NCBI GenBank assembly: GCA_934553185.1
Contig: CAKTFF010000009.1
Coordinates: 1-18,731, forward strand
Length of the DNA: 18,731 nucleotides
Reading direction: 5' to 3'
Origin: an uncultured Devosia sp.
Lineage (GTDB): Bacteria; Pseudomonadota; Alphaproteobacteria; Rhizobiales; Devosiaceae
Under the pieces are notes generated by a model. That model saw nothing but the letters and a program-made list of their open reading frames with translations, was not told the DNA's origin and did not search any database. The position numbers were made by a program, and so were the translations under genes. This document shows, piece after piece, positions 1-6,247 of the stretch. The number at the start of each line of letters is the position of its first letter. Position 1 is the stretch's first letter.

Positions 1-1
1 C

Positions 2-1165
2 GATGTTCTCGTCACCCGCGATCGCATCGCCGCGGTGGGGGAGCGGATCGAGGCTCCTCCTGACGCCGAAACAGTCGAGGTCGGCGGTCGCACGATCATG
101 CCGGGGTTGATCGACTGCCACGTCCACGTCGTTGCTGAAACGCTCGACCTTTGGGGCAACATGACCGCACCCGCCTCTCTGGCGGCGCTGCGCTCCGCCC
201 GGGTGATGAACGAGGCGCTGCTGCGCGGATTTACCACCCTCCGTGACCTGGGCGGCGCCGATTACGGCCTTGTCCGCGCCGTCAACGAGGGCGTCATTAC
301 CGGCCCCCGCATCGTCATTTGCGGCAAGGGCCTGACCACGACGGGCGGCCATGCCGACCTCCGCTCGCGTACCGATGATCGTCCGGGCCTCTTCTCTGAT
401 CGTCTCGGCTCGATGGGCCTGATCGTTGATGGCGTCGATAATGTCCGCGCCGCCTGCCGCACCATGATCAAAGAGGGCGCAAGCTTCATCAAGGTCATGG
501 CCAATGGCGGCGTGTCCTCACCCAACGACCCGATCCACTCCATCCAGTATTCCCGCGACGAGATTCGCGCCATGGTGGAAGAAGCGGAGAATGCTGGCCT
601 CTACGTCGCCGCGCATGTTTATACCGACAAGGCCATTCGCCGCTGCGTCGAGTTGGGCGTACACTCGCTCGAACATTGCAATCTCATCGAGCCCGAAACG
701 GCGCGACTTGCGGCGGAAAAGGGCTGCATCGCGGTTCCCACGCTTGTCGCCTATGATGCCCTGGCGCTTGAAGGCGAGGCCCTTGGCCTGGGCGCTACTG
801 AATTCGCTAAAATCGAGGTGGTGCGCAGTGGTGGCCTGCGGTCGCTGCAAGTGATGCGTGATGCCGGATTACCGATGGCATTTGGCTCCGACCTGCTGGG
901 CCAATTGCGCAAATATCACTGCATGGAGTGGGAACTGCTCGCCAAGGTTCTCACCCCCGCCGAAATCATCCGCTCCGCCACGACCATAGGCGCGCGGCTG
1001 TGTCGACTTGAGGGAGAGGCGGGCGTTATCGCCGCTGGCGCATCCGCCGATCTTCTGGTGGTCGATGGCAATCCGCTCGATGACATCTCGGTTTTGGGAG
1101 GGGATGGCGCTCATATGGCTGCGATCATGACCCGCGGCCAATTTGCAAAGAACATGCTCCACTGA
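2..1165 (+). CDS. Metal-dependent amidohydrolase (imidazolonepropionase/prolidase-like), 5' end outside window
   Basis: The reading frame is open from base 2, so the true start is upstream; the GTG at 35 is internal, because the residues before it (DVLVTRDRIAAVG) are typical amidohydrolase N-terminal beta-sandwich sequence. About 388 residues are visible, so roughly 20-40 are probably missing. Counting from the codon at 35, the metal-site residues of the family are present in order: the HxH pair H29/H31 after PGLID, a candidate carboxylated lysine K153 (FIKVMANGG), H194 (AAHVYT), H214 (SLEHCN) and D286 (FGSDLLG). The C-terminus returns to the small sandwich domain (GVIAAGASADLLVVDGNPLDD). The family hydrolyses cyclic amides, dipeptides or related C-N bonds in the cytoplasm; the substrate cannot be told from sequence. 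lrgA follows 38 bp downstream on the same strand, so they may be co-transcribed. Confidence 0.9.
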   Translation, partial: DVLVTRDRIAAVGERIEAPPDAETVEVGGRTIMPGLIDCHVHVVAETLDLWGNMTAPASLAALRSARVMNEALLRGFTTLRDLGGADYGLVRAVNEGVITGPRIVICGKGLTTTGGHADLRSRTDDRPGLFSDRLGSMGLIVDGVDNVRAACRTMIKEGASFIKVMANGGVSSPNDPIHSIQYSRDEIRAMVEEAENAGLYVAAHVYTDKAIRRCVELGVHSLEHCNLIEPETARLAAEKGCIAVPTLVAYDALALEGEALGLGATEFAKIEVVRSGGLRSLQVMRDAGLPMAFGSDLLGQLRKYHCMEWELLAKVLTPAEIIRSATTIGARLCRLEGEAGVIAAGASADLLVVDGNPLDDISVLGGDGAHMAAIMTRGQFAKNMLH

Positions 1166-1203
1166 TCTTCTGCGCACTCATGCAGATTCACTTGTGAGAC
1201 CCT

Positions 1204-1584
1204 ATGCTGCTTGGATTGTTCGCTCTGCTCGCCTGTCAGCTCGCCGGGGAAGCAATCGTGCGCGGATTAGGCTGGCCCGTTCCGGGACCGGTGATCGGCA
1301 TCGTGCTGCTTTTCGCCGTGCTTTGCGTACATGGACACCTCCGCAAGCCTGAGGCTGCCGAGCAGGGCAATGTTGCCAAGGCTGCAGACGCGCTCCTGGC
1401 CAATCTTGGCCTCGTGTTCGTTCCCGCCGGCGTCGGCGTTTCACAACACTTTGGGCTGATCTTCGACAATGGATTCGTTCTGGTTGGGGCGCTGGTGGTT
1501 TCCACCGTGCTGACGCTGGTCGTGACCGTCGGCGTGTTTCGTGTTGTTAGCCGCCTGGAACCAAACCGCCGGGTGAAGTCCTGA
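1204..1584 (+). CDS. lrgA: CidA/LrgA family membrane protein
   Basis: This 126-residue, very hydrophobic protein has the LrgA family N-terminus (LLACQLAGEAIVRGLGWPVPGPVIG), where the PGPVIG loop between the first helices is characteristic. About four transmembrane segments are visible, and length matches the family (about 120-140). Family members are holin-like inner-membrane proteins linked in Staphylococcus to control of murein hydrolase export and overflow metabolism, and in other bacteria and plastids to transport of small carboxylates such as pyruvate or glycolate; which role applies here is not known. The stop codon overlaps the start of the next gene by one base (TGATG), indicating translational coupling with lrgB. 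The ribosome site ahead of the ATG is weak. Confidence 0.9.
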   Translation: MLLGLFALLACQLAGEAIVRGLGWPVPGPVIGIVLLFAVLCVHGHLRKPEAAEQGNVAKAADALLANLGLVFVPAGVGVSQHFGLIFDNGFVLVGALVVSTVLTLVVTVGVFRVVSRLEPNRRVKS

Positions 1585-2303
1585 TGGCGACATCCCCCTA
1601 CGATCTGTGGGTCTACCTGGCTGCCAGCCCGCTGCTCTGGCTGACCCTGACTGTGGGTGTGTTCGTCGCCGCGCAGCGCATCGCCAAAGCCACACAGCAC
1701 CATGCGCTGGTCAATCCTGTGCTCATCTCCATCATTGCCGTGGTTGTGGTTCTTGGGGTGACCGGAACGAGCTACGACACCTATTTTGCAGGCGCACAGT
1801 TCATTCACTTCGTCCTGGGTCCGGCAACAGTAGCACTCGCCCTGCCCCTGTATCGCGCCCGCAAGCTCGTCCGCGCCAAGGTTCTGCCAATCCTGGCTGC
1901 CCTCGCGATTGGCGCCCCGTTCGCTATCGCCTCGGCGACGATCACTGCATTTCTGCTGGGCGGCAGTCGCGAGATCATTCTGGCACTCGTGCCCAAATCA
2001 GTCACTGTCGGCATCGCGGTCGGCATTGCTGAGGAGATCGGGAGCGCGCCAGCACTGACCGCTGTTCTCGTCATCGCCACGGGCATTCTTGGCGCGGTAA
2101 TCGTTACGCCGCTGATGAACGCACTCAAGATCTCCGACTACGCAGCCCGGGGTTTTGCGGCCGGCCTGACGTCGCATGGTATCGGGACGGCGCGGGCCTA
2201 TCAGGTTGACCAGATCGCGGGATCGTTCGCAGGCCTCGGCATGGCGCTTAACGGCATCCTCACCGCCATCATTGTCCCGCTGGTCTATAGGACCTTTTTC
2301 TGA
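1584..2303 (+). CDS. lrgB: LrgB family membrane protein
   Basis: The 239-residue polytopic membrane protein contains the LrgB signatures: LVPKSVTVGIAVGIAEEIG around residue 140-155 and a C-terminal ARGFAAGLTSHGIGTARAY segment (about 190-208), a conserved glycine/histidine region. Six to seven hydrophobic helices span the whole length, which is normal for the family (about 230-240). It is coupled to lrgA by a one-base stop/start overlap, the standard arrangement for this pair, whose products are thought to act together in the inner membrane. The next gene (2411) is on the opposite strand, so this is the end of the plus-strand transcript; no convincing terminator hairpin was found in 2304-2410. 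Confidence 0.92.
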   Translation: MATSPYDLWVYLAASPLLWLTLTVGVFVAAQRIAKATQHHALVNPVLISIIAVVVVLGVTGTSYDTYFAGAQFIHFVLGPATVALALPLYRARKLVRAKVLPILAALAIGAPFAIASATITAFLLGGSREIILALVPKSVTVGIAVGIAEEIGSAPALTAVLVIATGILGAVIVTPLMNALKISDYAARGFAAGLTSHGIGTARAYQVDQIAGSFAGLGMALNGILTAIIVPLVYRTFF

Positions 2304-2410
2304 CGACGGCCGGTTCCCAGATCGGGAAACGTCCGACAAGCGAGCGACGCGGCATAGCTGGAGGGTCAGACCCGAAAAGCCGCGCGTGCCCATGGCGGCA
2401 GTTAGCTCAG
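2304..2410. other. Convergent intergenic region without clear terminator
   Basis: This 107-bp gap lies between the converging lrgB and epimerase-family genes. Only a short imperfect hairpin (TTCCC/GGGAA near 2328-2343) and an odd-length palindrome TAGCTCAGCTA at 2403-2413 are visible. Neither is followed by a T-tract. No small gene was recognised. Confidence 0.4.
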
Positions 2411-3310
2411 CTACTCTGCAAGATCGACATACCGACGCCAGTTGTGCTCTTCCTTAAAGCCGAGCACCTCTCGTATCTTCCGGTTCGATATCGGAGCTTC
2501 ACGATCAAGAACTGGCCTGGTGAGTGGCGTATTGGGCGCCCATTTAGCCAGGAAATCAGCTGTAGGTTCTCTGGCGGTGATCTCGTCGTTGACGGCATTG
2601 AAGACCTGAAAGCCTAATCCGTCTCGTGCAATGCAGAGATCGACGATCTGCCCGAGATCACGCGCATCGATATAGCTCCAGGCGTTGCGCTTGCGCGACA
2701 AGGGATCAGCCAAGAAGCCGGGGAACTGATCATATTCGTGCGGCTCGATGACGTTGCCGATCCGCAAAGCATAGATATCAGCGCCCGATCGCATGGCAAA
2801 AGCGCGAGCCGTCTTCTCATTGACCACTTTGGAAAGCCCATAGCTGTCCATGGGGTCAATGTCGTAATCTTCTTCCAGCGGGAAGCTGTGGTAATCCTTG
2901 TCGCCCTCAGCGAAACATACCCCATACGTGGTCTCGCTTGAGGCAATGATGATCTTCCCAATCCCTAGCTTAACCGCAGCTTCGATCACGTTGTAGGTGG
3001 ACACAACGTTGGATTGAAAGGTGACGTTGTCAGGCCGGAGCAGAATGCGCGGCACGGCGGCAAAGTGCACCACTGCATCGACGGGAGCAGGACCCTTACC
3101 CGTTTCGAGGCCTTTGAAGTCGAAGTGCATGGACAAGGCATTGAACACCTGGCCGCTGTCGCGGAGATCCACATCAAGCGTCGTCACACCCGGCTGTACC
3201 GACGGCACCATGTCCAGATTGAGGACCTGGTGCCCCCTGTCGAGAAGATAGGGTATGACATGGCGGCCAGCTTTACCGCTGCCGCCGGTGAAAACGATAC
3301 GCTTGCTCAC
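2411..3310 (-). CDS. NAD(P)-dependent extended SDR (epimerase/dehydratase family, uronate-dehydrogenase-like)
   Basis: The product is 299 residues when started at the GTG at 3310. That start is preferred because GAAGGG sits 8 bases upstream and the protein then begins directly with the Rossmann strand (SKRIVFTGGSGKAGRH). An in-frame ATG at 3355 would add 15 charged residues without a fold. Visible motifs are the nucleotide-binding GxxGxxG (G9, G12, G15), DVDLRD (47-51) for the adenine region, S124/S125 in IIASSETTYG, and the catalytic Y157-x3-K161. The extended SDR family includes sugar-nucleotide epimerases and uronate dehydrogenase. Being last in an operon with acid-sugar enzymes and far from any nucleotide-sugar or polysaccharide gene, it is more likely a dehydrogenase of a free sugar or uronate than a nucleotide-sugar epimerase. 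The substrate is inferred, not shown. It lies 66 bp downstream of the GntR gene. Confidence 0.88.
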   Translation of the reverse strand: MSKRIVFTGGSGKAGRHVIPYLLDRGHQVLNLDMVPSVQPGVTTLDVDLRDSGQVFNALSMHFDFKGLETGKGPAPVDAVVHFAAVPRILLRPDNVTFQSNVVSTYNVIEAAVKLGIGKIIIASSETTYGVCFAEGDKDYHSFPLEEDYDIDPMDSYGLSKVVNEKTARAFAMRSGADIYALRIGNVIEPHEYDQFPGFLADPLSRKRNAWSYIDARDLGQIVDLCIARDGLGFQVFNAVNDEITAREPTADFLAKWAPNTPLTRPVLDREAPISNRKIREVLGFKEEHNWRRYVDLAE

Positions 3311-3376
3311 GATCTGTGCCCTTCGTTCAAATTGGTCTTCAGCCTTTAGTACCATCGACGTTCGGTCTTGTGCATC

Positions 3377-4120
3377 CTACCGCAATCCTGCGGCGGCGTC
3401 CGTTCGGTGTCCAAGGCCCGCGTCTATCGCAGCGATATCCAGAAGCTTTGTCATTGCCTCAAAGGCTCCGATGCTGTCGCGCTCACGGATGCGATTGATC
3501 ACCTCGCCATGATTGGGCAGGGAAGCCCCGGGCTCGCGGGAATGGGTCATGGTCAGCCGAAAGGAATAGGCAAGGGCTGCGCCAATGGTGTTTGATAGCT
3601 GCTGGAAGACAATATTGCCGCTGGCGCGCAGCAGCGCGGTATGAAAGTCGATATCTGCCTTGTTGAAGGCATCGAAGTCCGCAGCGGCAAGAAAGTGGCT
3701 CATGCGCTCGAAAGCGTCCTGCATCGGGGCGATGGCATCGGCATCGGCGCGGACTGCGGCAAGGCGCGCCGCGGCCGGCTCGATGACCTGTCGCGCTTCT
3801 ATGAGGCTGAGCACAAGCTCGGCGCTGGGTTGCAAAAGCATCGACCAGGCGAGAACGTCGGGATCGAGCAGGTTCCAGTCTTCGCGCGGCCGAACACGTG
3901 TGCCGGTGCGTGGACGCGTGATCACCATGCCTTTGCTGTCGAGCACTTTAACAGCCTCACGCACTGCGCTCCGGCTTACTCCAAAGGCTTGGCAAAGTTC
4001 GGGCTCGGGCGGTAGGGCGCTGCCCGGAGCATAGTGGTCGCCAAGAATCCGCTGCGCCAGGGTTTCAACCACATGGCGATGCACGCGGGGCTTGAGGAGC
4101 GTCTTACCCGGCAAGGCCAT
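3377..4120 (-). CDS. GntR family regulator, FadR-type with FCD domain (regulator 1)
   Basis: The 247-residue regulator has an N-terminal winged helix-turn-helix (about residues 12-78; LPPEPELCQAFGVSRSAVREAVKVLDSKGMV is the recognition region, followed by the wing TGTRVRP). A C-terminal all-helical FCD ligand-binding domain follows (about 100-235). The ATG at 4120 is chosen because the homology starts there and an AAGGA lies upstream (spacing about 13, not ideal); an ATG at 4210 would extend into the neighbouring SDR gene. In the FCD domain D156, H160 and H204 match the usual metal-ligand set, but the position expected for the last histidine (AMxxH) reads AMTKL, with leucine at 226. FCD regulators respond to organic or sugar acids. 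Sitting inside the operon, it probably regulates the operon itself and the divergent GH2 gene. Confidence 0.93.
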   Translation of the reverse strand: MALPGKTLLKPRVHRHVVETLAQRILGDHYAPGSALPPEPELCQAFGVSRSAVREAVKVLDSKGMVITRPRTGTRVRPREDWNLLDPDVLAWSMLLQPSAELVLSLIEARQVIEPAAARLAAVRADADAIAPMQDAFERMSHFLAAADFDAFNKADIDFHTALLRASGNIVFQQLSNTIGAALAYSFRLTMTHSREPGASLPNHGEVINRIRERDSIGAFEAMTKLLDIAAIDAGLGHRTDAAAGLR

Positions 4121-4175
4121 GGTGAAGGTTGTTTCCTTATGGGCAGAGTTGACCCCGGTGCGCAGTGCTGGATCG

Positions 4176-4937
4176 TTAGTCGTGATAAAGGACCGAGCGG
4201 CCCCCATCAATCGCGATCGAGGTAGCGTTAATAAACGGCGCTTCGTCGCTGCCGAGGAAAACGGCGGTCATAGCTACTTCTTCCGGTTTGCCGATGCGGC
4301 GGGGCGGATGAAGATCATAGGTGCGTTGCCGTTCAGCTTCAGGATTGGGGAAACCAGCCCAATACTCGACGGCTAGATCGGTCTCGATATAGCCCGGTGC
4401 GATGGCGTTGACGCGGATATTGCGTGCTGCGTATTCGATGCCCAACGATCGGGTGAGGCCGAGCAGGCCATGCTTGGCCACTGGATAGGGGAATGTTCCC
4501 GGGATGATCGTCGAACTATGCGAGGAGGCGATGTTGATTATGCTCCCGCCTTCCGCTTCGAGCATGGCCGGGAGCACCGCCCGGCACATGCGCCATACGC
4601 CTTCAAGGTCCACCGCCATGCAGCGCGCCCACTCGGCATCGGTTGTCTCGAGCGGCTCATGGAAGACGTTGATGCCAGCATTGTTGACGAGGATGTCGAT
4701 CCTGCCGTGCTGCCGCAGGACGGCGCCGACGGCTGCGTCCACCGATGCCTGGTCGGTGACATCGGTTTCAATGAACATCGCCTGGCTGCCCAAGCGCTGA
4801 GCCGTTGCCGGCCCGGTCGCCAGATCGCGCTCTGCGATCGCGACATGCGCACCTTCGCGCACAAAAGCTTCGGCAATGGCGGCGCCGATGCCCCGGCCAG
4901 CGCCGGTGATGATGGCTGTTTTGCCTCCAAGACGCAT
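4176..4937 (-). CDS. SDR family NAD(P)-dependent oxidoreductase (classical)
   Basis: This 253-residue classical short-chain dehydrogenase has the cofactor motif TGAGRGIG (11-18), an acidic residue E36 at the end of strand 2 (suggesting NAD rather than NADP), NNAG (85-88), and catalytic S138/S139, Y151 and K155. The C-terminal IAIDGG is typical. The ATG at 4937 starts immediately before the Rossmann strand, two bases after the stop of the preceding dehydratase gene, so the two are almost certainly co-translated; a longer open frame to 5072 overlaps that gene and lacks family homology. Paired with an aldonate-type dehydratase, it likely oxidises a sugar (to a lactone/aldonate) or interconverts a keto acid. 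The exact substrate cannot be read from sequence. Confidence 0.93.
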   Translation of the reverse strand: MRLGGKTAIITGAGRGIGAAIAEAFVREGAHVAIAERDLATGPATAQRLGSQAMFIETDVTDQASVDAAVGAVLRQHGRIDILVNNAGINVFHEPLETTDAEWARCMAVDLEGVWRMCRAVLPAMLEAEGGSIINIASSHSSTIIPGTFPYPVAKHGLLGLTRSLGIEYAARNIRVNAIAPGYIETDLAVEYWAGFPNPEAERQRTYDLHPPRRIGKPEEVAMTAVFLGSDEAPFINATSIAIDGGRSVLYHD

Positions 4938-4939
4938 GA

Positions 4940-6112
4940 TCACCAATCCACGATGGTGCCGTCTGCGAGAACGGCGTTTTGGGTATGGAGCACTTCCTGC
5001 GCATAGGGGTGCTTGGCGCACTCGGCCTCGTCGACCACGATACCGAGGCCGGGTGCTTCGGGCACTTGCCAAAAACCGTCGACGCGCCGGATTGGACCCT
5101 GGACCACATCAAAATACCACGGCACGGCACCCACCATCTCTTCCTGGATCACGTGGTTGGGCGTTGATACCGCAAAATGGAGGGCCGCGACACCGGCAAT
5201 AGGCCCAAGCGGATTGTGCGGCGCGACGCCGATGCCAAGCGCTTCGGCGCGCGCGGCAATCTTTTTGGCTTCCATCAGCCCGCCGCAATGGCAGATATCG
5301 GGCTGGACGATGTCGATGGCGCCCGTGGCGAACAGGGCTTCGAATTCGTTGCGATCGATAAGCCGCTCACCGGTGGCCAGCGGTACGCTGGTGCGCTGCG
5401 ACAGCTTGGCTAGGCCCTCGAAGTCGCCTGGCTGCAGAGGTTCTTCCACAAACATCGGACGGCCCGGTTCAAGCGCCTCGATATAGGCGAGCGCTGCCCC
5501 GGCAGAAGCGGGGCGACCGTGGAAGTCGACCATGATCTCGATCTCATCGCCAACCGCCGCGCGCATGGCGTCCATCATGCGCGCCACATGATCTACCTGC
5601 GGCAAGGGGGAATGGTAATGGGTATAGGGCACGAACACGGCCTTGAAGGCCTTGTAGCCGTTCTCCACCACTTCACGGGCGCGCTCAACCAGCGGGTCGA
5701 TGGAGTCAGTTTCATAGACGGCGCGCATGTCGCCCATGCCCAGATGGGTGTAAACGCCGACCTTGTCGCGTACCTTGCCGCCCAAGAGACGCCATACCGG
5801 TACGCCCAAATGCTTGCCCAGTAGGTCCCAGAGCGCCATCTCGATGCCCGAAACCGCGCTCATGCCGATGGCGCCAAGGCGCCAGAAGCTTTGCTTCGTC
5901 ATTGCCCGATAGGCCTGTTCGATGTCGCGGGGGTCACGACCGATCAACAATGGCGCGAGATCCTCGATGGCGCCGACCACGGCACGGGTCTTCCATTCCA
6001 GCGTTGCTTCGCCCCATCCGAACAGTTCGGGCTCATCGGTTTCCACTTTCACGAAAACCCAGTTGCGCATTTCGGCATTGACCACGCGTGTGGAGATCGC
6101 CGTGATTTTCAT
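4940..6112 (-). CDS. Enolase-superfamily acid-sugar dehydratase, D-galactonate dehydratase (DgoD) type
   Basis: The 390-residue protein matches the mandelate racemase/muconate lactonizing superfamily: an N-terminal capping domain (1-125, ending in LLGGKVRDKV) and a C-terminal barrel. Metal ligands D196, E223 (VEEP) and E249 (TGER) are present. The DFHGR motif at 196-200 places a histidine base (H198) two residues after the first ligand, and H299 (PHNPLGP) is the second histidine. This pair, with no KxK lysine motif in the usual place (GYKAFKA instead), is the layout of D-galactonate dehydratase, which makes 2-keto-3-deoxygalactonate by dehydration in the cytoplasm. Remembered similarity to E. 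coli DgoD is clear through the capping domain. Related enzymes act on other aldonates, so the substrate is open. It is the first gene of the leftward operon. Confidence 0.9.
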   Translation of the reverse strand: MKITAISTRVVNAEMRNWVFVKVETDEPELFGWGEATLEWKTRAVVGAIEDLAPLLIGRDPRDIEQAYRAMTKQSFWRLGAIGMSAVSGIEMALWDLLGKHLGVPVWRLLGGKVRDKVGVYTHLGMGDMRAVYETDSIDPLVERAREVVENGYKAFKAVFVPYTHYHSPLPQVDHVARMMDAMRAAVGDEIEIMVDFHGRPASAGAALAYIEALEPGRPMFVEEPLQPGDFEGLAKLSQRTSVPLATGERLIDRNEFEALFATGAIDIVQPDICHCGGLMEAKKIAARAEALGIGVAPHNPLGPIAGVAALHFAVSTPNHVIQEEMVGAVPWYFDVVQGPIRRVDGFWQVPEAPGLGIVVDEAECAKHPYAQEVLHTQNAVLADGTIVDW

Positions 6113-6247
6113 CGGTACTGTCCATCATCAGATCATTGGCTGCTTCCTGAAGCGAAGCGGCGCGCTTGTCAACGCACAGCGTCCATTGACCCTCTACAAT
6201 CATCTGATATTTGAAGTTTTCATCCTGCTTGTTTGAAGAGGCCTCTT
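6113..6247. promoter_or_regulatory. Divergent promoter region between dehydratase operon and GH2 gene, with inverted repeat
   Basis: This 135-bp region separates two divergently transcribed starts. It contains two copies of a 12-base element in opposite orientation: ATCAGATCATTG at 6127-6138 and CAATCATCTGAT at 6197-6208. They are reverse complements with one mismatch. A possible plus-strand promoter is TTGACC (6186-6191), 16-bp spacer, TATTTG (6208-6213), which would place the right-hand element in the spacer. On the minus strand a perfect TTGACA (6172-6167) has no good -10 partner. The paired elements are good operator candidates for regulator 1 or 2. Confidence 0.5.

Noticed and set aside
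4940..6112. Assignment as galactarolactone cycloisomerase or mandelate racemase
   Set aside because: The DFHGR histidine motif and lack of the KxK lysine pair point to the galactonate dehydratase group.
6167..6172. Perfect TTGACA -35 on the minus strand for the dehydratase operon
   Set aside because: No -10-like hexamer exists 16-18 bases downstream (CAGGAA region), so a promoter cannot be claimed from it alone.
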